Origin: an uncultured Fibrobacter sp.
GTDB taxonomy: Bacteria > Fibrobacterota > Fibrobacteria > Fibrobacterales > Fibrobacteraceae
Length of the DNA stretch: 33,179 nucleotides
Assembly (NCBI GenBank): GCA_946413655.1
Contig: CAMKLO010000036.1
Span: 1 to 33,179, forward strand
Direction: 5' to 3'
Positions within the stretch are counted from its first letter, which is position 1. Each line of letters begins with the position of its first letter. The translations under genes were made by a program, and so were the position numbers. Below, one piece after another: positions 1 to 6,585 of the stretch. Below the pieces are notes generated by a model that saw only the letters and a program-made list of their open reading frames with translations, was not told where the DNA came from and made no database searches.

Positions 1-53
1 GGCGAGATTTAGAAGATGCTGTTTGGAACCGTATGATGTATCCGTTTATGTAA
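1..53 (+). CDS. C-terminal end of an upstream gene (partial, tentative)
   Basis: From position 3 one frame is open to a TAA at 51-53 and reads RDLEDAVWNRMMYPFM. The first bases lie outside the window, so neither the family nor the length can be judged. The mixed composition looks protein-like, but a 17-codon open stretch can occur by chance. A GC-rich stretch with a short GGGG/CCCC hairpin follows at 84-95 and could be its terminator. Confidence 0.3.
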   Translation, partial: RDLEDAVWNRMMYPFM

Positions 54-68
54 GCTTTTGCGTGATTG

Positions 69-85
69 GGGGCGTTGCGGGGCGG
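69..85 (+). repeat. 17-base GC-rich repeat, copy 1
   Basis: GGGGCGTTGCGGGGCGG occurs here and again at 1716-1732, both just after a coding region and beside runs of G and C. It is probably part of a dispersed intergenic repeat of this genome. A GGGG-TGTT-CCCC hairpin overlaps its end (84-95). Confidence 0.5.
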
Positions 86-191
86 GGTGTTCCCCCCCTT
101 TGGGTGGTAAAAAATTTTGACCACCTTTAAAGAATGCGGAATCAATATATATTTGCTTAGGGAAGTTTAAATGGCCTTGAATCGTTTTTTT

Positions 192-504
192 ATGAATATG
201 TTTGCAAAAATATTGATTAACAAGTTCTGTTTTGTTTGGTCAGGTTCAATCATTGAAAAAGCTCATTGTGGAGAAGGGATGTGAAACTGATTCAGTCTAT
301 GAGTTTTCAAATAAAGAGCTGATTCCCGAAAATGTTAAAAAAGGAATTTATGTTGTAGATATTCCGGTTCCGAGCGAAAATGTCCTTGTGCCGCAGTCTG
401 TCCGCCTTTTGAAAACTTATTATCCCAATGGAAAGCTAGCTCGCGAAATTCAATTTTCGCAAGGGCTTAGGAATGGATATGACAAAAAACTTGAGGCGTT
501 GTGA
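192..504 (+). pseudogene. Fragment of a MORN-repeat (YwqK-like) protein, probably decayed
   Basis: An open frame runs from a TTG at 232 to TGA at 502-504 (90 residues) with no internal ATG and no ribosome binding site. Its end, YYPNGKLAREIQFSQGLRNG, fits the MORN_2 repeat found in YwqK-type antitoxin-like and surface proteins. A better start, ATG at 192 (or 198), opens a short signal-like peptide in another frame (MNMFAKILINKFC) that runs into TGA after about 30 codons. Removing one base from the T-rich run near 228-237 would join the two frames. I therefore read this as a frameshifted or truncated gene. The intact protein would still hold only about one MORN repeat, so function cannot be assigned. 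Confidence 0.4.
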
Positions 505-537
505 TTGAGTTTGTCCTCGGAGCGCCTCAGCAAATTT

Positions 538-543
538 TATATT
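538..543 (+). promoter_or_regulatory. Candidate -10 box of the FISUMP lipoprotein gene
   Basis: TATATT lies 22 bases before the ATG at 566. The same box recurs before several genes of this window (25834, 26540, 32355). No convincing -35 element is seen. Confidence 0.4.
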
Positions 544-565
544 ATGATTAGTAGGAGTGAAGTTT

Positions 566-1570
566 ATGGCTTTGAAAAAGTTTTTGATGATTGGTGTTGT
601 GGCGACGTTGTTGGTTGCTTGTGGCGACGACAGCGGCAGTAATTCCGTGACTGATTCCGATGAGGTTTCTTCGTCTTCCGTTTGTAAGAATTGCGACGGT
701 TCGAGCAGTTCGAAGACTAAGTCTTCGTCCTCCGTTAAGAAAAGCAGCAGCTCAAGCGCAAAGGTAAAATCCAGCAGCTCTAAGGCGAGGTCTAGCAGTT
801 CTTCTGCGAAATCAAACAGCAGCTCTGCGAAGTCGTCATCAAGTGCTACATCGAGTAGCAGTTCGTTGGTTGGAAGAATTCCGTGCGATATAAACACGGA
901 CGAAGATTGTTTTAAGGATGAACGTGACGACCAGACTTACAAGACAGTCTCCATCGGTACGCAGATCTGGATGGCAGAGAATCTGAACTATGCTTACACT
1001 GGCGTTCCCTTTAAATATGTGTATTCGAATTTGTTGGTTTACTACTCCGATTCCACTAGCTGGTGCTATGGCAATGTCCCCGCTAACTGCACTAAGTATG
1101 GTCGCCTCTACACCTGGGCTGCCGCAATGGACAGCGTGGGCGAGTGGTCTACGAACGGCAAAGGTTGCGGCTGGGAAGCGGAGTGCTCGCCGACTTATCC
1201 GGTGCGAGGCATTTGCCCTGAAGGTTGGCATTTGCCGGATACAACGGAATGGCATACACTATTCACGGCGGTCGGCGGCAAATCGACCGCGGGCAAGAGG
1301 CTCAAGTCCACAAGCGGCTGGAACAGTAGCGGCAACGGAACGGACGCCTACGCTTTCTCGGCGTTGCCTGTTGGCCGCAGGGACATCAATGGGAAATTCG
1401 ACGACGAGGACGAGGGCGGCAGCGCGGCCTTCTGGAGTTCTACGGAGGACAATAGCTTCCACGCGTACGGCATGTTCTTGTACTACAACTACGACAATGC
1501 GAGCCTGTACAACGACGGCAAGTACCACGGGTTATCAGTTCGTTGCCTCAAAGACTTGCAAGCCGAGTGA
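566..1570 (+). CDS. Lipoprotein with serine-rich linker and FISUMP domain
   Basis: A 334-residue predicted surface lipoprotein. The ATG at 566 is chosen because AGGAG (553-557) sits 8 bases upstream; the in-frame GTG at 557 overlaps that site. Residues 1-19 form a lipoprotein signal ending in LLVAC, with Cys19 as the lipidation site. Residues 35-100 are a low-complexity linker of Ser runs broken by Lys, Ala and Arg, likely an extended stalk. Residues 118-332 match the Fibrobacter succinogenes major paralogous (FISUMP, Fib_succ_major) domain: DDQTYKTVSIGTQIWMAENL, the GRLYTWAAAM motif, CPEGWHLP, WSSTE near the end and a final VRC. The domain is abundant in Fibrobacter and its role is unproven; binding of carbohydrate or other surface ligands is often suggested. 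It stands alone as a transcription unit. Confidence 0.9.
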   Translation: MALKKFLMIGVVATLLVACGDDSGSNSVTDSDEVSSSSVCKNCDGSSSSKTKSSSSVKKSSSSSAKVKSSSSKARSSSSSAKSNSSSAKSSSSATSSSSSLVGRIPCDINTDEDCFKDERDDQTYKTVSIGTQIWMAENLNYAYTGVPFKYVYSNLLVYYSDSTSWCYGNVPANCTKYGRLYTWAAAMDSVGEWSTNGKGCGWEAECSPTYPVRGICPEGWHLPDTTEWHTLFTAVGGKSTAGKRLKSTSGWNSSGNGTDAYAFSALPVGRRDINGKFDDEDEGGSAAFWSSTEDNSFHAYGMFLYYNYDNASLYNDGKYHGLSVRCLKDLQAE

Positions 1571-1618
1571 AGCGGTCGCCAAGCTTGCTTGAACGACCAT
1601 TTCCGAGGCGCAGCAGTC

Positions 1619-1637
1619 TGCACTACGAAGTAGTGCA
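1619..1637. repeat. Hairpin 1 of a three-hairpin cluster
   Basis: TGCACTAC (1619-1626) pairs perfectly with GTAGTGCA (1630-1637) around a GAA loop. Confidence 0.6.
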
Positions 1638-1645
1638 ACGACTAG

Positions 1646-1674
1646 GTTGCCAACCGCCATCGGCGGTAGGCAAC
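1646..1674. repeat. Hairpin 2 of a three-hairpin cluster
   Basis: GTTGCC-A-ACCGCC pairs with GGCGGT-A-GGCAAC: twelve pairs, one A/A mismatch and a three-base loop. Confidence 0.6.
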
Positions 1675-1702
1675 GGGGCTAGCGCGCGTGCGCGCAAGCC
1701 CC
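1675..1702. repeat. Hairpin 3 of a three-hairpin cluster
   Basis: GGGGCT-A-GCGCGC pairs with GCGCGC-A-AGCCCC around a two-base GT centre. As in hairpin 2, twelve pairs flank one A/A mismatch. It directly abuts hairpin 2. Confidence 0.65.
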
Positions 1703-1715
1703 CTCAAAAAAGGCC

Positions 1716-1732
1716 GGGGCGTTGCGGGGCGG
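1716..1732 (+). repeat. 17-base GC-rich repeat, copy 2
   Basis: Exact copy of the sequence at 69-85. Confidence 0.5.
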
Positions 1733-1770
1733 CGAGCGCCCGCAGTGGGGGTAATGGAAGACCCGCCCTA

Positions 1771-1812
1771 GATCCTTCGACTGCGTGCCTGCGGCACTCC
1801 GCTCAGGATGAC
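1771..1812. repeat. REP-like palindromic element
   Basis: Begins GATCCT and ends CAGGATGAC, with a GC-rich interior containing TGCGGCA. A shorter relative with the same ends lies at 8049-8083. Such elements look like dispersed intergenic palindromes. Confidence 0.5.
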
Positions 1813-1833
1813 ACGAGGGCGGGGCTGCAATGA

Positions 1834-1856
1834 GGGGGATTCTTCCCCCCTTTTTT
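1834..1856 (+). terminator. Terminator-like hairpin before ilvE
   Basis: GGGGGA (1834-1839) pairs with TCCCCC (1844-1849) around a four-base loop and is followed by TTTTTT at 1851-1856. It could end transcripts reading through from the FISUMP gene. Confidence 0.6.
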
Positions 1857-1956
1857 ACAAATAAATCGTGCCAAAATCCCCGACATAATTGTATTTTTCT
1901 GTGCGGTACCGAATGATACCTTTAAAAATGCACAAATTGCACAAAAAGGTGAATAT

Positions 1957-2988
1957 ATGCTTGATTTGAACACTGTCGATTGGAATACGCTCCCCTTCGG
2001 TTATTACGATACCGATTACAATGTCCGCTGCTACTACCGCAATGGTCAGTGGGGCAAGATTGAGCTGTCTTCTTCCAAGGACATCAGCATCCACATGGCC
2101 GCTACTTGCTTGCATTACGGCCAGGAAGGTTTCGAAGGCCTCAAGGCTTACACGGGCAAGGACGGCAAGGTCCGTATTTTCCGCGTTGACGAGAATGCGA
2201 AGCGCATGCAGAACACCGCGAACCGCGTGCTCATGGCTGTTCCGCCGGTCGAGCTGTTCCGCGAGATGGTCCATACAGTGGTGAAGGCGAACGCACGCTT
2301 TATTCCGCCGTACGGTCATGGCGCAACGCTCTACATCCGCCCGCTCCTCATCGGTACGAGCCCGGAAGTCGGCGTGAAGCCCTCCGACGAATACCTGCTG
2401 TTGATGTTCGTGACTCCGGTGGGTCCATACTTCAAGGACGGTTTCAAGCCTGTGGACATGATGATTAGCCGCAACTTCGACCGCGCTGCTCCGCAGGGTA
2501 CGGGTACGGTGAAGGTCGGCGGTAACTACGCTGCCAGCTTGCTTTCCCTCGCCGAGGCCAAGAAGCTTGGTTACTCCAGCACCATCTACCTGGACGCTAA
2601 GGAAAAGAAGTACATCGACGAATGCGGTCCGGCAAACTTCTTCGGCATCAAGGGCAAGACCTACGTGACCCCGAAGTCCGAATCCATTCTGCCGTCGATT
2701 ACGAACAAGAGCTTGCAGCAGTTGGCTGAATACCTCGGCTACACTGTGGAACGCCGCCAGGTTCCGTTCGAAGAACTCGCTGAATTCTCCGAAACCGCCG
2801 AATGCGGTACCGCCGCCGTGATTACCCCGATCAAGAAGATTGTGGATCCGGTTGCCGGCAAGGAATTCACCTACGGTGACGGCAAGAATCCGGGCCCGGT
2901 CTGCACGGAACTCTTCACGAAGTACACTGCCATCCAGTTCGGTGAAGCCGAAGACCCGTTCGGCTGGACTGAAGTGGTGGAGCTGTAA
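1957..2988 (+). CDS. ilvE: Branched-chain amino acid aminotransferase
   Basis: A 343-residue fold-type IV PLP enzyme that transfers the amino group between glutamate and the 2-oxo acids of leucine, isoleucine and valine in the cytoplasm, the last step of their synthesis and the first of their breakdown. The PLP lysine is Lys186 in GTGTVKVGGNYAAS. Other family motifs are HYGQEGFEGLKAY (53-65), FRVDENAKRM (75-84), TLYIRPLLIGT (124-134) and ECGPANFF (222-229). Length fits the longer eukaryote-like class of bacterial BCATs (about 340-360). The ATG at 1957 is preceded by AAAGGTGA. It appears monocistronic, with a terminator hairpin 80 bases after the stop. Confidence 0.95.
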   Translation: MLDLNTVDWNTLPFGYYDTDYNVRCYYRNGQWGKIELSSSKDISIHMAATCLHYGQEGFEGLKAYTGKDGKVRIFRVDENAKRMQNTANRVLMAVPPVELFREMVHTVVKANARFIPPYGHGATLYIRPLLIGTSPEVGVKPSDEYLLLMFVTPVGPYFKDGFKPVDMMISRNFDRAAPQGTGTVKVGGNYAASLLSLAEAKKLGYSSTIYLDAKEKKYIDECGPANFFGIKGKTYVTPKSESILPSITNKSLQQLAEYLGYTVERRQVPFEELAEFSETAECGTAAVITPIKKIVDPVAGKEFTYGDGKNPGPVCTELFTKYTAIQFGEAEDPFGWTEVVEL

Positions 2989-3068
2989 GAGGTCGCGACT
3001 CCGTCGCTTTGAGCGATGAGGTCGCTCGTCCTCGACTCGCTTTGAGGTATGAGCGAATTTGAAAATTT

Positions 3069-3097
3069 CCCGTGGCGTTTGCTGCGGGATTTTTTTA
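3069..3097 (+). terminator. ilvE terminator, copy 1 of a duplicated hairpin
   Basis: CCCGTGGC (3069-3076) pairs with GCTGCGGG (3081-3088) around GTTT, eight pairs including two G-U, followed by a run of eight T. An almost identical hairpin lies 99 bases downstream. Confidence 0.75.
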
Positions 3098-3105
3098 ATA
3101 AAGAG

Positions 3106-3127
3106 ATGCCCCGTCGGAGCGGGGCAT
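3106..3127. repeat. Palindrome between the duplicated terminators
   Basis: ATGCCCCG pairs with CGGGGCAT around TCGGAG. It is a REP-like intergenic hairpin without a T run. Confidence 0.55.
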
Positions 3128-3167
3128 GACAATGGCGGCTGGCCTCATCTAGTTGAATGTCGAGAAT

Positions 3168-3194
3168 CCCGTGGCGTTTGCTGCGGGATTTTTT
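3168..3194 (+). terminator. Duplicated terminator hairpin, copy 2
   Basis: Same stem and loop as 3069-3097, followed by TTTTTT at 3189-3194. A TATAAT box starts two bases later. Confidence 0.65.
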
Positions 3195-3195
3195 G

Positions 3196-3201
3196 TATAA
3201 T
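3196..3201 (+). promoter_or_regulatory. Candidate -10 box TATAAT
   Basis: A consensus TATAAT directly follows terminator copy 2. An ATG at 3208 lies 6 bases after it and would make a leaderless message; the more likely translation start at 3256 lies about 48 bases on. No clear -35. Confidence 0.45.
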
Positions 3202-3255
3202 AGAGACATGTCGGTTCGTACGATGATAAATAAGCTTTTATTTTTTAAATTCAGC

Positions 3256-3699
3256 ATGAAGAAAGTTCTTGGAATAATCGCCTTGTGCCTTGTGTGTTTT
3301 ATCGCAGGAATTTGTTCTTACGAATCATCGTATGATGAGTTGCCGATTAAAATTGAAAAATCGTATGTGGATTTCTATAAACAAGCTAGACATTATTTAG
3401 ATACAAACGAAATTTTTTCAACGGTGAATTATTGGTGCTATCGAGCTGAAAGTAAAAACGATACGGTTTATTTGGGCTTTATCGGCGGCGACCATCTGGA
3501 AAAAAGAGATAGCTATGCGTGGGGAATTCTTGAAGGCGGAAACTCTTGGATGAATCGAGAATTAATCACGTTTGCTTTTTACAATAATGAGTTGGTGATG
3601 ATTACAAAGCAATGTGATTCTTTTAAATGTTGGGATAAGCCATGCGAATCCCCAGCATGGCTTTATTGTAAACAAGAGCCAATAACCACTGACCAATAA
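3256..3699 (+). CDS. Small secreted or membrane-anchored protein, unknown function
   Basis: The family is not recognised. The protein has 147 residues from ATG 3256, or 163 from the in-frame ATG at 3208; neither has a clear ribosome binding site. I prefer 3256 because it opens a normal signal sequence, MKKVLGIIALCLVCFIAG, followed by Cys20. The bases before that Cys do not give a standard lipobox (Gly-Ile-Cys), so lipidation is uncertain. The mature part is polar, rich in Tyr and Trp, with a Cys cluster near the end (CDSFKCWDKPC), suggesting an extracytoplasmic fold with disulfides. Codon use is AT-richer than in ilvE, hinting at an accessory gene. It faces the convergent flavoprotein gene, only 25 bases away. 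Confidence 0.6.
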   Translation: MKKVLGIIALCLVCFIAGICSYESSYDELPIKIEKSYVDFYKQARHYLDTNEIFSTVNYWCYRAESKNDTVYLGFIGGDHLEKRDSYAWGILEGGNSWMNRELITFAFYNNELVMITKQCDSFKCWDKPCESPAWLYCKQEPITTDQ

Positions 3700-3729
3700 C
3701 TAATGACTACTGGCCATTGACCAATTACT
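3686..3729. repeat. Imperfect direct repeats (TGACCAAT type)
   Basis: CCACTGACCAATAACT (3686-3701) and CCATTGACCAATTACT (3714-3729) repeat with a 28-base period between the convergent genes, with an intervening TAATGACTA. It looks like simple intergenic repeat sequence. Confidence 0.55.
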
Positions 3730-4912
3730 TGAACTTCCAAAATTTGTACAGCATTTTCGCGGAGGAAACGGGCGTTTGGAGGAAGGCGCGTTTTTTGCAG
3801 CCGTGTTTCGCGAAGTTCTGGAGAACTTTGTAGAGTTCTGTCTGCTCGTCCCTGTTCACGTTGAGGAGGAACCTGCGGAACTTGTATTCAAAGTCGTGCA
3901 TGCGACCAAAGTAATCGTAGCAGCGTTTTTCGTACGTCTTGAGGAATGCTTTGCTCAAGTTGCCGCATTCGAGTCCTTCGTGGACGGTCTGGGCGCAGAA
4001 ACGGCCTGCGCGCATTGCGGATGCTATGCCGCCTCCGGTGAGGGGGTTCGTGTGGTGTGCTGCGTCGCCTACGAGGGCGAAGTTGTCTAGCGTATAATCT
4101 TTTAGGACGCTTGAAACGGGAATGGCGCCACCGACGACGTGGTTGATTTGCGCACCCGGAAAGAGCTTGTAGAGCCATTCCATCGTGAGGTCCAAAATGT
4201 TTGTTCCGTGATTGTTGGAAATCAGGAATCCGGCGCCGAAGTTCGTGACGTTGGATTTGACTTTCGGGAAACTCCAGATGTAGCCGTCGTTGATGAAGTC
4301 GTGGCCTTGCCAGAATGTGAGGTAGTCCGGCTTGGTGAGGATTCCTTGCACCTGAATATCGACGCCGGTGCAGGTGAACCCAGGCTTTTGGATGCAGTCG
4401 AGGCCGACTTGCCTTCCAATGCGGCTTTCAACGCCGTCTGCGGCGATGACCATCTTGGCGCGGACTTCTTCGGTCGTTTCTCCGGCGCCTTCGCCGAGCT
4501 TGACGCGGACGAGGCGTGCTCCGTTTTCTACTTCACCGACAAATTCTGCTCGGGCGCGCGTGACTAGTTCTGCACCGTCGTTTTCGGCGAGGCGGGCGAG
4601 GCATGGGTCGAACTTCTCGCGGTCGAGCATGATGCCCGTGCCTTTCTGCGCGAGGTCGATGTTCACGCCGTTCGGGCCGTAAATATAAAGTCCGTTGATA
4701 ATCGTCTCGATGCAGTCTTCATCGACGGGACCGTAGGTCTGCAAGTCCGAAAGCTTGGTGCTGGCTTCGCCGCAACGTACGGGGTATCCGATTTTCTCGC
4801 GCTTTTCGAGGAGGAGGACTTTATGGCCTGCACGGGCGAGGTTCCTTGCGGCAACGCTACCGCCTGGGCCGGCGCCAATGACGACTACGTCGTATTCTTT
4901 GTTACAGAACAT
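3725..4912 (-). CDS. Geranylgeranyl-reductase-family FAD oxidoreductase
   Basis: A 395-residue flavoprotein of the geranylgeranyl reductase / digeranylgeranylglycerophospholipid reductase family, which saturates double bonds of isoprenoid chains. Residues 13-18 form the Rossmann GAGPGG for FAD; YPVRCGE (43-49) carries the family's conserved Cys; the second FAD motif reads LVGDAAHHTNPLTGGGIASA. I chose ATG at 4912, with GGAG seven bases upstream, over a longer frame up to 4993 that would run through the ferredoxin gene. The 5' end overlaps the ferredoxin stop by 11 bases, so the two are probably translationally coupled and the ferredoxin is the likely electron donor. In this lineage the substrate could be the menaquinone side chain, as for MenJ-type reductases, or another polyprenyl lipid (inference). 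Confidence 0.85.
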   Translation of the reverse strand: MFCNKEYDVVVIGAGPGGSVAARNLARAGHKVLLLEKREKIGYPVRCGEASTKLSDLQTYGPVDEDCIETIINGLYIYGPNGVNIDLAQKGTGIMLDREKFDPCLARLAENDGAELVTRARAEFVGEVENGARLVRVKLGEGAGETTEEVRAKMVIAADGVESRIGRQVGLDCIQKPGFTCTGVDIQVQGILTKPDYLTFWQGHDFINDGYIWSFPKVKSNVTNFGAGFLISNNHGTNILDLTMEWLYKLFPGAQINHVVGGAIPVSSVLKDYTLDNFALVGDAAHHTNPLTGGGIASAMRAGRFCAQTVHEGLECGNLSKAFLKTYEKRCYDYFGRMHDFEYKFRRFLLNVNRDEQTELYKVLQNFAKHGCKKRAFLQTPVSSAKMLYKFWKFK

Positions 4913-5096
4913 CGTTCGTCTCCTGAATTTTGAGGGCGCCTGCGGGGCAGGCTCTTGCGCAGAGTCCGCAACGGCTGCATTTTTCATGATCAATCTGCAA
5001 GTCTAGACCATACATGTCTAGAGCCATCTTGGGGCAGACGCCGACGCATGCGGCGCATTCCAAGCAAACACCTCTGTCGTGAACGAGAATTTTCAT
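4902..5096 (-). CDS. 2[4Fe-4S] ferredoxin-type protein
   Basis: A 64-residue protein with two classic cluster motifs: Cys11, 14, 17, 21 (CLECAACVGVCP) and Cys40, 43, 46, 50 (CSRCGLCARACP). Each set of four Cys should bind one [4Fe-4S] cluster, one set completing the other as in bacterial-type ferredoxins. It overlaps the flavoprotein gene by 11 bases and most likely passes electrons to it. ATG 5096 is the only sensible start; no ribosome binding site is evident and a TATATT box lies only seven bases upstream. Whether it is also transcribed from the regulator-lipoprotein pair upstream is unclear: the gap to that pair is 22 bases. Confidence 0.88.
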   Translation of the reverse strand: MKILVHDRGVCLECAACVGVCPKMALDMYGLDLQIDHEKCSRCGLCARACPAGALKIQETNDVL

Positions 5097-5103
5097 GGGA
5101 ATG

Positions 5104-5109
5104 AATATA
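5104..5109 (-). promoter_or_regulatory. Candidate -10 box just before the ferredoxin start
   Basis: On the minus strand TATATT ends at 5104, seven bases before the ATG at 5096, so transcription would begin at or next to the start codon (possible leaderless message). Confidence 0.35.
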
Positions 5110-5118
5110 TAAAATTAA

Positions 5119-6585
5119 TTACTTCTGCAACTGGTAGAATGCTGAAAGCCAGGCGTGCAAGAGATCCCAACCGTTATCGCTCTGCGTGATGGATTCTCCG
5201 AGCGTGTAAATGACTAGGTTTTCCAGCTTGTTGTTCCCTATGGTAATCGGGGAAATGCTCTGGTATTGATCCCTGAAGTCCTTGGTATCGACGACTCTGC
5301 CATCGATAGCGATAACAACATGGTGCTTTTGGATGAATATCGAATAATGGTGGCGTTCCCCGTCCAGAATTTTATGACAGGACGAATCCTTCAGTGTGTA
5401 GTAGCCTCCGGAGCTGTCGACTGTCGACGAAGATGAATCCCTTTTGAAAAATTCGGCACAGAGCTCATCCGATTTCTTTCCGGCGACTAGGCTGAAATAT
5501 ACGTCGCTGTCGTCTTCTTTCGACAGGATGAACATGGAGTCACTGGGGTTAGACGCTTTGTCCTTGGTTATCCAGAAACTGATTCCGAGAACATTGCCAA
5601 ACGCTTTCCAGTGATCGTTGTTGATGATTTTCATGCCGGATTTTGTTTCTCCGAAAGCTTTCAGGACTTGCGGGGATTGGATGGCTGAATCGCTTGACGA
5701 TACGGTAAACGAATATGTTCCGACATCGATGTTCGGTATGACTGTCAAATATTTGGAATTGTTCTTGTCGTTCTCGACCTTGTAAAGTGGGAGCGTATCG
5801 CCCTTGTCGCTAAGAAGGATCGGATTCTCGAGGCTGGTGCTGAGCGTGACGGGGACAATCATGGAATCGAGTGTCGTCTTGTCGTTCAGCAATTTCGCCT
5901 GCTTCATGGTTTCTTCCGATATGGTGACCGGAATCTTAATGGACGAGACTTCAAGCGTTTCGCCGGGGACGAAGTCCCACTGGACGTCTTGAGTCGTGAC
6001 CTTGTGGTCGGCTTTACGGATAAGCGCAATGTTCGTGAATTCCATCGGAGGAATTTCGCCGATGGTTACTGTTCCGGCCTTGACGCTCTTGTCGTCAACA
6101 GCGATGCAGTTGAGTGTACCCGTGATGCAGAGCGTGTCGCCCTTGTCGAGCGCGTAGGCGCTGAGCTTGAGTTTGAGGCTTGCGTTCTCTTCGAGGCTTG
6201 TCGCGGGCTTGAGTTTTTGCGTGTCCGTCTTATTGTCTTCGACAGTAATCGCCTGGTAGCCGGACTGGGTGCGTTCCGTGTTGCTGATCTGCAAGGCGTA
6301 GTCGCCAGCGGAAACGCTGTCGATGGTGTATTTGCCGGACTTGTCCGTGGTGGCCGTCTTGATGGGGGCCATGCGGGCGGCGATGTGGTCTGCCGAGATG
6401 AGGCTTACCTTGGCGCTTGCGACCGGCTTGCCTTTCTCGTTTGTCACGGAGCCTTCGATGCTGGCGATGGTCGTGCCGGATTCCGTTTCCGTGAGTACGC
6501 CTGCGTGATTCTCTTCGGAACATGCGGAGAAAATCGTGGCGAGTGCGAGAGCGCTAGTGAAATGGATAAGTTTGAAGTGCATCAT
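5119..6585 (-). CDS. Lipoprotein with carboxypeptidase-regulatory-like and LamG-like domains
   Basis: A 488-residue predicted surface lipoprotein. The signal ends in TIFSAC with Cys22 (Cys21 if the second Met is used). Residues about 41-110 resemble a carboxypeptidase regulatory-like beta-sandwich: GSVTNEKGKPVASAKVSLIS followed by TTDKSGKYTIDSVSAGDYAL. The middle has no family I recognise. Residues about 315-475 look like a concanavalin/LamG-type fold (ISFWITKD, then HHYSIFIQKHHVVIAIDGR and a final NLVIYTLGE strand), suggesting ligand binding. Its start overlaps the stop of the TIGR02147 gene by four bases (ATGA), a strong sign of coupling. The regulator-lipoprotein pairing appears characteristic of Fibrobacter, but what the pair senses or binds is unknown. 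Confidence 0.8.
   Translation of the reverse strand: MMHFKLIHFTSALALATIFSACSEENHAGVLTETESGTTIASIEGSVTNEKGKPVASAKVSLISADHIAARMAPIKTATTDKSGKYTIDSVSAGDYALQISNTERTQSGYQAITVEDNKTDTQKLKPATSLEENASLKLKLSAYALDKGDTLCITGTLNCIAVDDKSVKAGTVTIGEIPPMEFTNIALIRKADHKVTTQDVQWDFVPGETLEVSSIKIPVTISEETMKQAKLLNDKTTLDSMIVPVTLSTSLENPILLSDKGDTLPLYKVENDKNNSKYLTVIPNIDVGTYSFTVSSSDSAIQSPQVLKAFGETKSGMKIINNDHWKAFGNVLGISFWITKDKASNPSDSMFILSKEDDSDVYFSLVAGKKSDELCAEFFKRDSSSSTVDSSGGYYTLKDSSCHKILDGERHHYSIFIQKHHVVIAIDGRVVDTKDFRDQYQSISPITIGNNKLENLVIYTLGESITQSDNGWDLLHAWLSAFYQLQK

Larger units (their letters stand above)
1571..1956. other. Gene-free GC-rich region with consecutive hairpins
   Basis: The 386 bases between the FISUMP gene and ilvE contain no credible gene. 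They hold three back-to-back hairpins (1619-1702), the second copy of the 17-base GC repeat, a REP-like element flanked by an outer inverted repeat (CCCGCCCT 1762-1769 / AGGGCGGG 1816-1823), a terminator-like hairpin, and then an AT-rich stretch leading to ilvE. Confidence 0.7.

Noticed and set aside
990..1592. 200-residue plus-strand frame inside the FISUMP gene
   Set aside because: Overlaps the recognised FISUMP domain in another frame and has an Arg/Thr-rich shadow composition.
1855..3132. 425-residue minus-strand frame opposite ilvE
   Set aside because: Covers nearly all of ilvE on the other strand; no recognisable domain.
4913..4993. N-terminal extension of the flavoprotein through the ferredoxin gene
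   Set aside because: The region encodes the conserved second cluster of the ferredoxin in another frame; ATG 4912 has GGAG at the right distance.
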